Of a DNA stretch of 64,000 bases, positions 34,201 to 46,279 are shown piece after piece. The stretch spans positions 1 through 64,000 of the forward strand of contig JAGFBZ010000701.1 of assembly GCA_018398805.1 (NCBI GenBank), given 5' to 3'. The DNA is from Hirundichthys speculiger. Its lineage: Eukaryota > Chordata > Actinopteri > Beloniformes > Exocoetidae. The number at the start of each line of letters is the position of its first letter. Position 1 is the first letter of the stretch. The position numbers and the translations under genes were made by a program. Under the pieces are notes generated by a model. That model worked only from the letters and a program-made list of their open reading frames with translations. It did no database searches and was not told where the DNA came from.

Positions 34201-37200
34201 CTGGTAGTGTAACGGAAGTAACCAGTAAATAAATAATTAAGTATAAATTACTCCATCAGTTGGTGCCTGGTCTCTAGGCTCTTGCCGATTGTGCTAGCAT
34301 AATTTTTGGCATAATCTGAATAACTGAGCATAATTTTTGCCCTTTTTCCAAAAGTAGCACTGCTAGCATAATCTGTATATTTTCTTGTCTTAATAGCACA
34401 ATTTTAGAATAATTCAAGAAAACGAAGATTTCAGCTACTAAAAACCATAGATTACTATTAACAGTTGGTTCCACTCCTATTTTGCAATAGATAGCTTTTT
34501 AGTTGTGTTGAGATACTGCGAGAATTCGATGAAACGGAACCGGAAGTCTGTGTCTCGGTCCCAGAATCCTTAGTCTTTCTCCCAGTGCTCGTTTCAAAAT
34601 GGCACCTGCCACCTATTTTTGTTTGCTGGACTATCCGCTGATAGCAGATTTATCCGCCGTATAGGCCTAACCACCGGATAAAGTTACCCAGGTTTTGAAC
34701 AACCAGACCCAGAACGTCAGGCCAGGGTTAATAAAATACATTTTCAAATTGTCTTGTGAGTTGTGAAGTTTGTGCACAGAATAATTTAAAAAAAAAAAAG
34801 CATAATTTTGAAAAGCGAGCATAATTTGTGCATAATTTGGGCAAAAAACGAGCACTGCCACTAGCATAATATGCCACTTTTACTAGCGCAATCGGCAAAT
34901 GCCTACTGGACTCCCGTACTCACCGATACCAGCATTTTTTGGCAGTATCAGAGCAATTTCCGATACTGGTATTGGAATCGGAACAACACTAGTGCCAATC
35001 CATCAGAAGTTTTAGTCTGGACTTGCCAGCCAAACGGAGGCGCGTTGTTTACCACGTTCCAGCTCAGATCCAGAGCACGTGTCAACAATTAGCAAATATA
35101 GATAATTTTCTCGGTGAGCGTTACTTTCATCCAGCCACCAAAAAATAAAACCTTGTCAAAGTCCAGGCAAAATGATCAGCAAAAGAGAACAGAACCAAAC
35201 GGACAGTGATGAAATGACACCGGACTGCATTTCCACATGTTTGCTACGATGAGGAGAAAATGTTTTGCTTCAAACGCCGGGAGTTCACGAACAAAGCCGA
35301 CCTGTTAGTTGAACCGAAATGAAATGGCCGTGAAATAATTTTGGGGTTCGTCAGTCAAATGGTGGCTGTTGGCGTACGATAACGTCGCGTTAGTGGACGT
35401 CATTAAATTCAAGATTCAAGACAACTTTATTTACAACTTTACGTACAATAGAAACACAGAGAGAAAGTTGGCAGCTGTGTGCAAAATCTGCAATTTGTTG
35501 CATTAAAAAAAGTGCTAATATCAATAAATACATTAATTAAAAATAGCCTATACAAACACCGGATGATATCATTCCTAGAAGGTACACAGTATTTAAATGC
35601 TGCCGCTGGTAGCAGGAGGAGAAAAATAATCTTGATTATATTAAAGAACAGACTGCAGAATGTTGTTACTGGAACCTGAAAGTTCTTAAATGTATGTAAA
35701 CACAAAGTAGTTAAAATCTCCACAGATGGGTTTTTTTTTTTTCTAATCTTATTTTTAATTGGTGGATATTTTCCATTCGAGCAAGCAAGTCTGGCCCTCG
35801 GACAAATTTAAACTTCAGCATTTGCCCCCAAATAAACCAAGTGTCTAAGAGCTTTAATGTCAGACCATCTGCTCAACTGAAACTTGAAGACTTGATGCCA
35901 AAAGGTCCAAGTTTTTCAATATGCAGCTCTGCACGATGGCAGAAATGGTTGACAGGAGTTTATACACTTGGTTTACAAAAGCTCTGCAGATAGAAATGCG
36001 TTGCATACTAGCGGTCTCATTGTTATATTTATAAATCAGCGTATGCATCGCTCAGATTCATATATTGATTTGTTACCAGGGTGCTGAGCCGTTCTCCACC
36101 GAGCGCTCACACTGAATCACTTTTCTACAAACAGACTTTGAAGGCAGTTCTTTAAAGAGCCGTTTTACACTCGTCCACAAGTTATTCAGTTTAGTTTGTG
36201 CATCTGACTTTTGACTTTGGGTATGTATCTGCCCCTGCTGGTGTAGAGACCTTCGGTATCACACATACTGCACGTACGCCACAGCGCAGCTGGTTGTGCA
36301 TGTGAGCGGATGCTAACGGTTGACTTCTCCTCCAGTGAAAATCCAGTGTGTCTTGATCCGTCGGCTGAGACGTCTAAGAAAAAGAAAAAAAAGAAAAAAA
36401 ATCACGTGAGACCTGAAAAACCCGGTGACCAACTGTGTATCATGAACATGTTTTACTGACTGATAGTAAAGAAAATAAAATCCGAACCTGCAGTTTAGGT
36501 GTAGATTCATCTGTTGTCCTCAGTCTGGACGGTAAACTTTCCAAAAAGAAAACTACATGGTGCACTGAAAAGAGAATCGGAGCAACAAAGTCGTGCACAT
36601 GTTTGCAGGCAGCGTTGCTCTGCACACCTGTGGCTGCTTGTCGTCCACGTCAGCCATCAGAAACTCACTTTCTGAGAAATGACAGAAATGCTTCATGTAG
36701 GAACCTCAGTCTGCAGGTTCTGCTCCTACATGTAAAAATGACGTTGAAGTGCCTGTTTTTCCCCTCGCAGAATGTTCCAGAAGACTCCTTTTGGAAATGT
36801 GTCAACTGTCCGTGAAATGCTAAATTTTTCCTAAAAGTCATCAGGTGCTCGTTTTCAGCCAACTTGAACCAGGTGCCGGTTCAGAGCTGCTTTTCCATAA
36901 ACACAGACGTCTCTTCCAACATTGAAAGTCCCTTTAGTGAATTTCTGTGAAGGACGACGGTTCGATGGACACAGATTGACAATATTTAGACAGAGGTTTT
37001 GGGGGAAAACGTCAGTCTTTTATATAGAAGCTGTCTTAACAAATGCTGCTACAAACTGGATTTATTCCCACTGTTTCGAGTGGGTATGTTGCTTTCTGCA
37101 GCGCATGAGGCGACGTTCACGGCCGCTGAAGCCAAATACTGACCGGTCTTTATGAACAGGATTTGTACCTGCTGGTTTTAATGCGACCTTTACATGCCAG

Positions 37201-38053
37201 CGGGCGGCGCTGCAGAACAGCGACGTTGAGAAACGCTGCTCATGGTCAAGGCTGCTGTCAGCGACTGAGTCTCCTCGGTTCCTGTGATTTTTTTTTTTTT
37301 TTTTTTGAAATTTCCTTCTTGTCCATCTCTTCTATGCTACACTTGGCTTTATAATACCTTTCCACTTAAGCAAAGTTTCCTATTTCCGTTGTAAATGCGT
37401 GCCGGCTGAAGCGGACCGCTTGGGAGGCGGTAACTAGGGGTGTGGAAAAAAAAATCGATTTGGCAATATATCGCGATTTTCAGCCACCCAATATAATATC
37501 GATTTTTCAGCTCCTAATATCTATATCCTCAGCATGTTGTAATGGTTACTTAAATGTGCAAAAACACTAATAAAAACAATAAATAGGTTGTTTTGAAGCA
37601 AATATCTTTGACTCAATTTGTCCTCTGAATGATCAATATCATCTGATGAACATATACAGCAACTTGATTTTTCATCTCTACTTTTAATTTTGATATTAAC
37701 TGGGTAGAATATCGCAATATATCGTGATATCGTGAGAATATATTGCGACCCAAGTATCATGATACATATCGTACTGTGAGGTCTTTGCCAATACTCACCC
37801 TTAGCGGTAACTGTGGCTTCACTTGAACGCAGTCACCCGTGTCACCTGTGTCACCCGTGTCACCTGTGAGGGGCGGTGCTCACCTTTTTGTGCTGAAACC
37901 TCTGCGTCTCTTGTTTGTGTGCGTGTGTCTTGCAGCGCTGTGATCACCACCATCAACAACGACGAGGTGTGGTTCAAACGACTGGACGGTTCCAAGTCAA
38001 AGCTGTACATCTCCCAGCTGCAGAAAGGCAAATACACGATCAAACACTCTTAA
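28208..38053 (+). CDS. brms1l: BRMS1-like transcriptional repressor (complete)
   Basis: Ten coding exons: 28208-28343, 28561-28651, 30972-31099, 31198-31277, 32480-32576, 32842-32931, 33082-33146, 33236-33275, 33519-33648 and 37936-38053 (TAA at 38051). They join to 975 bases, 324 codons plus stop, close to the 323 residues of human BRMS1L. Landmarks: [19 protein letters not shown] start, acidic Ser-rich N-terminus, [11 protein letters not shown] and [16 protein letters not shown] coiled coil (Sds3-like domain), [35 protein letters not shown], and the end [19 protein letters not shown]. The protein is a nuclear subunit of Sin3-HDAC corepressor complexes. The ATG at 28208 matches the family start. 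All introns are GT-AG except intron 6, which begins ATATCCTTT and ends AC. Introns 2, 4 and 9 hold mobile elements. No frame disruption is seen. Confidence 0.97.
28900..30070 (-). mobile_element. Degraded Tc1/mariner-like transposon with transposase relic
   Basis: Minus-strand sense through brms1l intron 2 shows a broken transposase. An HTH-like N-terminal part (about 30030-29820) is followed by [20 protein letters not shown] and [17 protein letters not shown] (DDE-domain block typical of Tc1 relatives, 29720-29580), [16 protein letters not shown], and C-terminal pieces near 29240-29400 in shifted frames. Multiple stops and frameshifts make it inactive. The element boundaries are approximate because terminal inverted repeats were not matched. 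It is not part of brms1l; its orientation is opposite. Confidence 0.75.
31325..32434. mobile_element. hAT-like non-autonomous element in brms1l intron 4
   Basis: It begins TAGGGTTGAGGAAG and ends GCTGCCCAGCCCTA. A perfect 8-bp duplication GTTTTTAG flanks it (31317-31324, 32435-32442). Arrays of GCGATTAATCG-like motifs sit near both ends. It is 1110 bp with no open transposase frame. It starts 47 bases after the exon 4 donor and ends 37 bases before the exon 5 acceptor, so nearly all of the intron is this insertion. Confidence 0.85.
32932..33081 (+). other. Putative U12-type AT-AC intron (brms1l intron 6)
   Basis: The reading frame PVVVSG-PYIVYM is restored only if the intron starts with ATATCCTTT at 32932 and ends CATCAC at 33081. 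ATATCCTTT is the exact minor-spliceosome 5' splice site consensus. CTCCTTAGC at 33064-33072 resembles the U12 branch motif TTCCTTAAC, with the candidate A at 33070, 11 bases before the intron end. No GT-AG pair nearby preserves the conserved residues. The intron is 150 bases. Confidence 0.85.
33992..34991. mobile_element. hAT-like element in brms1l intron 9
   Basis: It begins TAGAGATGTTCCCATACC and ends GAATCGGAACAACACTA. The flanks GTGCCAAC (33984-33991) and GTGCCAAT (34992-34999) agree at 7 of 8. CGATACCGA-type subterminal motifs occur at both ends. It is exactly 1000 bp including a nested element at 34275-34905. Confidence 0.8.
34275..34905. mobile_element. Nested hAT-like element rich in GCATAAT repeats
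   Basis: Its ends TAGGCTCTTGCCGATTG and CAATCGGCAAATGCCTA are inverted repeats. The flanks CTGGTCTC (34267-34274) and CTGGACTC (34906-34913) agree at 7 of 8. Both halves carry repeated GCATAATTT motifs. It is 631 bp and interrupts the element at 33992-34991. Confidence 0.75.
37435..37803. mobile_element. hAT-like MITE in brms1l intron 9
   Basis: It begins TAGGGGTGTGGAAAA and ends CAATACTCACCCTTA. A perfect 8-bp duplication GCGGTAAC flanks it (37427-37434, 37804-37811). Subterminal ATATCGCGAT/ATATCGTGAT motifs are present at both ends. It is 369 bp and ends 132 bases before the last brms1l exon. Confidence 0.83.
37832..37870 (+). repeat. Short tandem repeat GTCACCYGT x4
   Basis: CACCCGTGTCACCTGTGTCA and the following bases repeat a 9-base unit about four times, just downstream of the MITE and 66 bases before the last brms1l exon. 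Confidence 0.7.
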
Positions 38054-40450
38054 AAAGCGAGAGAAACACCGCAACTCACGCCCGTATACATCTGTGTTTC
38101 TTCTCGTCTCTTTCTCCATGTGGTATTCCTTTACACTCTACTGCAGTTATACACAAAAACACATTGTATAAAAAACGGACTGATATCAGCTGACCCTTCC
38201 TGTATGAGGACACTAACCCCTCTGTACATATGTATATGTATGTTCATATTATCAACATGGTCACTAAGTGTCAACTTCTCTGGAACGGAGATTAATGTAA
38301 AGTGCTGCTAAAAAGAAACATGGAACGGTTTTCAAAAAAAAAAAAAAAAGAAACTCAAGCAAAAGCAAACTGTGAAGCGCAGAGCTCAGTAGTGTGCCTT
38401 TTCTGAAATGAGACGATGCTTCGGCTGATGGGGCAGAACGGAAAGTCTTTGAACTGTCAACGCAGTGAGGCCTTACGCGGTAGCGGGTCGGTACCAGGAG
38501 GACTGGAGCGGGTCAGTGAGTGTGTGAACGAGGAACGCGGATCCAAGGTGAGGACGCCGGCAGCGCGTCCGATACCGCACGCCTCTCCAGGCACGCCAGT
38601 TACACTTGAACTCTTCATGCTGATACCTCTTACATCCCCAGGGAGCCCAGAACAACTCGGTTAGAAAGCGTCAATAGAGAGCAAAACGATGATTTAACCA
38701 ATTTTGAGTTTGTGGGGACATTGGGAGAATAATGGGATTAAAACGTTTCTTTAGTAGTTTTTGTTACAATCCACTTTGAAGGCAATTGATAATTTAGACT
38801 CTGAAATTAGCAGAAGGGCCAATCCACTGCTTTAATACAACTGAGAGACCTCCGTAGACCAGGTCCACTTCAAAAACAACACTTAGGCTGGTTCAACATG
38901 GATTAAATGATCTTTTAGAAAGTAAAGAATGTATAACACTGCGTTTGTGATGTTAAACCTTTATTCTTTTTGTAAAAATACAAAAAAATGGTAGTTTCCC
39001 TGTTTGTTTTTGACCAACTTAGACAAGGTCCCAATCAAAAACCAAAGTACTTAGATGAGTCAAAACATGGATTGATTTCATTCATAGATGATCTGTGAAA
39101 TTGCAAACAATAGCTATTTTCTGCATTTTAGGCAATAACACCCCTATATTCTCACCAGTCTGGAATTTATTATTATTATTTTTAATAAAACCTGTTCTAA
39201 AAATGCTTTAACAAAAAAACAGGAAATTGCCCAGCATATATTTTTTTTAATTTTCACAAATTGAACATTTCCTAAATAAACAAACCAAAGCTGTTGTATG
39301 TCGTTCATACTGTCCCAGAGGTCATTTAAACCAGGTCTGAGGAGTTTTTGAGCTGAACCTGGTCTGAGGGCCTCGCTGCTCTAAAAAGCAGTGGACTGGC
39401 CCTTGTTTGCCCTCTGCTGAATCCAAAGGTAAGAATTGGAAGCAAACGTCACCATTTGTATAATTTAGTGGAAATTTTCCAGCATCACATTTCAGTTAAG
39501 CCTTAGTTTCAACTTAAAGCATTGAGCAAAATCGAAGTTTCAGTCTATGTTTCAAGCATCAATAATGGGAGCTCCTGTATATAGAAACATTTGGTGTCTT
39601 ATTATTTTTTGTTTATTTTGGGTCTCCTGTCACCGTGCTCCCATCTGTGTGATTGTGTCTGAAATGAGTGACTGTCGAGACCCAGGGTTTTAGTTTAGTT
39701 AGAAGTTGTAGTTTAAAGCCACTTTATGTAACAATCGCACTTCCGACCTCAGGGGGGCAGCGTGAAAACGTCAGGTGTCCTCCTGGGGCAGGACGCAATG
39801 AAGCGCTCCTCTAGTGGGCCAAAGTGGTACTGCAAGACGTGCCGGACCGTCCCCTCCCATTAACACGGTGTTGTCAGTGTCGGCTGTCTCAGCGGAGCAG
39901 ATCTAAATGCCTCCATGTCGTCAGCAGTGGGATTGTTACTTACAGTGGCTTTAGAAAGGTTTTGAATGCATTTTTTTTAAAAGGTAAACTCAGAAAAGCC
40001 TCAAATCTGTAAAGCGTAGTGCCATTTCTCAGCTTTTTTGTATATGTGGGGTTTTTGCTCCTTCGTCTCAGTTGTCTTCTATATCACCTCATGTGTAATT
40101 CTTTGTTCAACTCTGATGGATTAATCATACAAAGAAAAGAGTTTTCTGTGTGAAATCTGTCCAATCATCCTCTCTCTATATATGAAAATTACATTTGAGT
40201 GAATGAGACAGATCTTGCTTTGTTATATTTCTAGTATTGTGCACATCCAAGTTATTACCTGCCAACAGTATTGTGGATATATGTTTAAAATATATATCAT
40301 GCAGAAAAAAACACAACGTTAAAGCCTTATGTCATCTCCTAAAGAAAACTGTTGATAAAGTCTTTTTTTTTTTGGTCTAATTTTTCCTTTTTCTTTTTTT
40401 AATCTTTATATGCACCATGGTTCCTTTTACACATGACTAAAAATAAAAAC
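38054..40450 (+). other. Probable brms1l 3' UTR
   Basis: No other gene starts here. The sequence is AT-rich and holds several AATAAA-like hexamers. The one at 40442-40447, after a T-rich block, is the last before sequence character changes. The open frame at 38416-38664 has no motif and is probably not translated. Confidence 0.5.
40442..40447 (+). terminator. Candidate brms1l polyadenylation signal (AATAAA)
   Basis: A canonical hexamer about 2.4 kb after the stop codon. Earlier hexamers could also be used, so this is one of several candidates. Confidence 0.4.
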
Positions 40451-42790
40451 CTGACATTTTGCCAAGCCAACGTGCAAGTTGTTAAAGATTTTTGTCATTT
40501 GCGTAAAGTGTAATATGCACGAACACTTGTGCCACGTAGCGAGCACGCGGAGACGGCGGCCTCATTCACTACGGTGAAAATACTGCTCTGGAAACGGACG
40601 GAGGAACGCGACGAAGAGCTCCAGGCTTTGACCCAGCCTCCAAAGTCTCAAGATCCCAATCCAATTTAACATCTGCAGGATAAACTGGAGGGAGTCCGAT
40701 CCTCTGAGGGCCCATCCCACAACGAATCTGCTGCCGGTGGTGCAGCGTCAGACGCCACCGGACGCCCCGGAGGTTCTGTGTCCATGACCCAGAGAGAGAC
40801 GGCAGGAGGGCGACCTCAACGACATCAGGCAGGCGGTTTTGATTCTAAACCTTTAGTGGAAATTCGGTCCCTGCGTAGCTCATAAACACCCCTGTCTGAT
40901 CAATTGTTGGGAGGAAAATTGCTGAGGTTATGTGCTGTGCTGTTCAACGTCTCAGTCACTTTCTCCTGCCAGAAGGCCACTCGCTAGATTAAACCCCACG
41001 TCCTGCTATCGATCCAGGAGCTGCGCTGAAGTGCCACTTTCTTGACCCGTCTGTACTGTTCTCTGCCTCATGCGCACGCCTCACGGAGAGCCTCAGCAGC
41101 CTTTGATTTATCCGACACCAGCCGTTCCCAAACTTCAGAATACCAAGGCCCAATTTGAAATGTGAAAACCCACCGAAACCTTTAGTTACAACTGTGATCA
41201 GGACTAGAAGCTATGTTCTGATATTAATGTAAGGGGTCAACAAATAAGGTGACACTTGTTATATTAAGTTAAGATGACGGTAGTATAACACTAATTGGTT
41301 TGTTTTGTTACTTATTAATGTTTTTAAATCATGTTAATATTTTTAAAAACATTTTAAAAGATCGAGGATTTTAATGACCTTTCATGGCCCACCTGCAGTA
41401 CCGCGACGTCCCACCAGGGGGCCGCGGCCTACACTTTGGGAATCACTGTCCTACACGTTATTGATCGGATGTGGCAGCATCATCTGAAATTTGAATTTGA
41501 AATTCATCATCTGAAATTTGAAAATGAATTTTTCCTCTTAGTAGAATCAAGCTATTTCTTAAAGTCGGTGTACTGTGGTGTAATTTATTTGGACAGCTCT
41601 CTATTATATCAAGGCCCTGACATCTTAGAAACCAAAATGCTAAGCAGCTGCGATGCCTCTCCTCCGGACAGAAGATGTCAGTGCAGCTCCGCGGTAGAGA
41701 GGAGGCAGCATCTGCACTGGCTGGGAGGAGGGAGGTGTGTTGTTAATCTGGGGCACCCTGCCGCTGAAGCCTTCCAGCTGATGAAGAGAGAGAGAGAGGA
41801 GAGCAGTTTGATCACAGCTCGCTGGCCACGTTTGCTGCTGCAACGGAGAGAGGGAGACAGGAAAATCCCCATCACCGCGTCAAAGGCAGCAGCGGCGACA
41901 AGCGAGCATCCAGCCTGTGATGCAGCATCCCTCCAGAGTTTTCCTTGAACCTGTTAGCGTGCACATAAGCACGGTTCAGTGTGTTCAGGGATGAATATAA
42001 CATGCCTTGTGTTTTTTTAAAAATTCTAATTGCATCCGTGCTTGTTGAGCCGGCTCATCCTGAGGTTCTGGACAGTTCTGGACGGTTCTGGCGAGCCCCT
42101 CCCGCGATGAGAGAGGCTGGCTCCATCCATACTTAATAAGTAACCAGAACTGCGGGGTCATCGGGCCGTGTTTACTGCAACACTGGGGCTAATTAGACCG
42201 TGAAAGTGTTTCGCTGTGCTGAATTACTTATGTCCCTGCCCCTTTCTGTGGAGGGCGTGCGCATGATTTTTTGCGTCTTCAGACCCCTGCGTGTGGATGG
42301 CTTTGTGCATGCATGCATGCGCTGTGTGATGGGCCTCGGCGTGGGCGTGGAGCTTTGATGCTGATTGTGTAAGAGAATGTTATATGCACACATTCATAAG
42401 TTACCATCAAAGGGCCGAGGCGAGCTGCTCTTCGTCAGGATGGATGGGGAGACGGAGAGTGAGGAGGATTCAAATGAAATGTCAGCGGCCCATAATTCAT
42501 CAGCACTCAGGGTGCAGCTGCTTCTTCGTTTTCTCCTCTAACGTCTGATTTCCGCCTCTATAAAGAGAGGTATAATAAAGTCCCTTTTTTTTATTACAAA
42601 TGTGCAAGTAAGTTTGGATGTGGACAGTTTGATGCATCATTTTTATGGACTATTTTTAAAAGGTAATCATTTATCTTTCTACCCGCTAAATGCCTGCAGA
42701 AACGGCACCAGTGGGACAACGTGGTGCGAAGACGACCACAAATAATATATCATAAACTTTTGAGTACTAATGGAATTTATATTCCAGGTT
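40451..42790. other. Gene-free interval, possible conserved non-coding DNA
   Basis: No exon of a known family. The blocks near 42120-42240 and 42440-42530 have higher complexity with ATTA homeodomain-type cores and no visible repeat content, but conservation cannot be judged from one genome. A (GA)n run lies at 41783-41803. Confidence 0.4.
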
Positions 42791-42794
42791 TTCT

Positions 42795-42880
42795 TCTCAG
42801 ATCCATCCGTCCACCAGCTTTCTCTTGTCCGGGTTCAGGTCGCGGGGGCAGCAGCCTGAGCAAAGATCCATTTTTCGAGT
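42795..42880 (-). repeat. Antisense retroposon 3'-end fragment
   Basis: GATCCATCCGTCCACCAGCT followed by CTTGTCCGGGTTCAGGTCGC and GGGGGCAGCAGCCTGAGCA is a common teleost LINE 3' end read in reverse, related to 25430-25639. Confidence 0.55.
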
Positions 42881-43719
42881 GTAAAAAATAAACTTGGAGA
42901 ATCATATGATTCACTTTTGGATAATTGGAGCTGAACACAAAGTTTTCTACCATAAGACAACAACAGTACATCCTGAAAGATGACATACAATATTGGGCTG
43001 AATATAGGACGATATTTTATTCTAGAAATCATATTCTCAGAAATGGGGGGTCGTTTAATCATCGAGGACAAGACTTTTCTATTATCATTACACATCTGCG
43101 CCACTAGAGGGAGCCGGTACTGAAGTAACCAGTAAGAATGGAGCATCACAGTGAAGGCATGCGAGCAAGATCTGATGTAAAATGGAGAAACCACGCGACC
43201 GAGTTGATCAAAGGGTTTGGAAAGTTTTGTTGCAGTCCAGAATTTAGTTTTTTACAGACTGAATTATTAATGTTGTTCTCGAAATTGAACTCATCTTTGA
43301 TGGTTCTGCAGTTATTGACATCATTAATGCAGTTATTGAACTACATGGTTGTTGCTGATTCACTGAGTCATAGTCTCAGATTTTAAGAGAATAAAGTTTA
43401 TTGAATAGTACTATACCTTGATCTTATAACATTGAAACGTGACACGTACTTGTACCTTAAGTATGGTACCATACTTCCTAAAAAAGATGAAATCATTAAA
43501 ATGTTTAACAATACAGCAGAATGTTATCTCTGTGTGATTTTTTTCTAGAGTAATTGTACAATAAAAAGTTGTTTTATGAATAACCGTATTGTCTTCATCA
43601 TATTTTTATTTTCCCAAAATGAAATTAGAAAAATAGGAGTCATCTTATAATCAGAGTCATCCTATATTCGGGCCAATACGGTACATTGTGGTTTGAGGAA
43701 AAAGGAGGTATAAAGTAGC

Positions 43720-44035
43720 CTCGCAACAAGAGGATTTCTGATTTGAATCTGGGCTGAGGCTTTTCTCTGTGGAGTTTGCGTGTTCTTCCTGTTTCTTCAT
43801 GGGTTTTCTACGGGTGCTCCTGATTTTTATTTTAATCTGGAAATTAGCATGTTTAGTTGTGAGCCTGCATGGTTGTTGATCTCATTTGTCTCGGAAGTCA
43901 TTTGAGAGACTGTTGACCTGTCCAGGACTTGCCCCACCTGTCCAGGATTGGCCCCACCTCTCGCCCAATGGCAGCTGGGATCACCTCCAGACCAGTTGCA
44001 ACCATAAACAGGATAAACTTGGTATAGAAAATTCA
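43720..44035 (+). repeat. Diverged copy of the 25640-25985 repeat
   Basis: AGTAGCCTCGCAACAAGAGG, GTGGAGTTTGCGTGTTCTTC, GGGTTTTCTACGGGTGCTCC, CTCTCGCCCAATGGCAGCTG and AACAGGATAAACTTGGTATAG follow in the same order as the fuller copy. Confidence 0.65.
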
Positions 44036-45479
44036 CAAATGGGGAAGAAAGCTTTGGTTTTTCCAACTGGAAACTGGAAGCTCCGTCTTGTGTCACGCTA
44101 CTTCCATCTCGGCCATTTCAAAGGCATAAAAGGGTATGTATTATTTAAAAAATTACTTTTTTTTGTTGTTGAGACCATTTATTTAAGTGTCTAAAGTCAG
44201 TACCTACTCAGTCACTCATCCCTTGGCCTAAGTCTGAAAACTTAGAGAACGCCAACCAGCCTCTCCATCTCAAAAGAAGGTAGCACAAAGCCTTTATACC
44301 AGTTTCAAGAGGGGTAAACATCATGGAAGAAAGGAGTTGCAGTCAAGTCAACTGGCTGATTTCGCCCTGATGCCACCTGCTAGAACCAGAACAAGGATGT
44401 GATTGAAAAGGATGTTTGTTTGGGGTTTTTTTTTTTTGTGCTCTGTTTTTTCGAACCAATACCTTTATAAATTGTGTCAAAAAACTAAAAAAAAACAAAC
44501 AGTCATGCTATGTCTCCCTGAAGTAAAAGACACCTGGACTTGTTTTCTTAGTTCTGGAAGATTCAGTGTCCTCCTTCAGAGGATGTGGTGTTGGATGTCT
44601 CCTCTCCAAAAACCACCGCTCATTCCTCGATTCATTTGACCAAAGCCTCTTGACAGCAGGACAGTGACTCAAATGACTGACTGAGCATGATTGTCCCAGC
44701 AACAGTTTGAAGTTCTGTTGCTCCTGCTAATAATTTCTGTTTTTGGATGAATAAAATGTGACATCGCTCAAAGGTTTTCCACAGAGTGATTTTGAAGCCT
44801 CTTTTTCCTTCTGCTATGCGGAACGAGCAGCGGAACAGTTAGCTGTGTTAGCTTGACTGGTTTAGCTCATGTTAACCCAGAATGATTCATTGATATTATT
44901 TACATTCATTTTGGCACAAATCTGAAATCTGTCATTTTAGGTTTCTGTACTGGAACGACATCCTAAGCGAGTGCTGCCAGAGGTGAAATGAGGACTAGCA
45001 GAGCTCTGCCCGCGAGCCACGGGGCAATTTCATGTCCTAGCATACTTTCCCTTGGAAGTCTTGAAATCATCTGCCGTGGTTCCTGGTTCTGCAGCTGGAC
45101 TTCCTGTTTCAAATGTCATTTGGATGGCGACCTCAGAAACGACCGCTGCCTGTAGTCAATGCTCGGGTGGCTTAGCACCTTAGCTAACCTTGATCCTCAG
45201 ACCCTCCAGACCAGGCGAAGCAGCCTGTTGGTGCAATAAACACAACACCCAACCAAAAGATGCTCTTTTAAATATGACTCTGCTCTGGTAGGTTTTATTC
45301 ACAGCTCAGAAGTCAGTATAATGCTAAGTAGTAAGAAGCAAAAATGATGACAGCAGGCATAGCCACTGACTAGCTGTCGATCAAATGGCACCTAACCATT
45401 TGATTGGTTGGATGTCGTATATTTTAAGCTTTAATTTTGCCTGAAGTAGCACAAAAAAATTAACCTTCTGTACAGTTGC
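44036..45479. other. Gene-free interval, nothing recognised
   Basis: Unique-looking sequence with T and A homopolymers. No exon, RNA gene or bounded element was identified. Confidence 0.5.
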
Positions 45480-45640
45480 CATAGATGTAAAATCTAAAAA
45501 TAGAGACCAAAACAATATTTTTTATGGAGGTCAGTGGGGATTTGAGCTGACCTGACCACTAGAGCTGGCACCTAGTGGTCAGTTGAGGAACTGCAGTTTC
45601 TCTAACTACTGGTTTGGCTTCAACCCTGGAGGGGTTTACG
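45480..45640 (-). repeat. Second copy of the 22316-22440 repeat, reversed
   Basis: CCTAGTGGTCAGTTGAGGAA and CTGCAGTTTCTC, followed by GGTTTGGCTTCAACCC, are the reverse complement of the copy at 22316-22440 with small differences. The upstream AATAGAGACCAAAAC also fits this family. Confidence 0.6.
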
Positions 45641-46279
45641 CTGTTGGTGCTTGATTAGAACTTAACGTTTTCAGCTTTGATGAAAGGTGAAACATCTCCG
45701 AGAACCAACATGACAAGTTCAACTGCGTTTCATCTAAGTACCACAACTGGAATAACTGAAAATCTGCATCAACTTCTTCCATCCTGCACATCACTAGAAA
45801 GTGCAGATAATTAGAACTGAACTATATCTGAAGGAAAAGAAAAATAGCCTGGCATCAGTTCCATTTGGTCACAAAGTGATGCTTTGTGAAGAATTTGTGG
45901 GTCTTTTAACGGCTGTATTTTGTGCCTGATTTTTTTTCTCAACCTGAAATTAACCAAAATGTTAAAACAAAAACAGCTTCTGTCTTCATACAAGCACAGT
46001 CATCTGAAAAGAAGGGAACCCTTCATCTATTCGAAGGGCTAATGTGCTGCTTGATAGAAAAAAAAGTCATCTGGTCCTCACTTGGTTCTAACATTAGGCA
46101 AGAAAAACGTCAGATAAACCACAACGTGAACATATCCGATGCGCCATTGTACATTAGAAGAAATTAAGCCAAAAAGCAGAAGTAGCAAGGGGGGAAATAA
46201 GACGTAAACCCCATGTTTCAAAAGCACATTTAGCTGCAATATCTTGAAGTAACCCTTCTCTGTATGATGTCAATAGTCT

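Noticed and set aside
41436..41948. 170-codon plus-strand frame
   Set aside because: The longest frame here but without family motif; it contains a low-complexity GA run and has no splice or promoter support.
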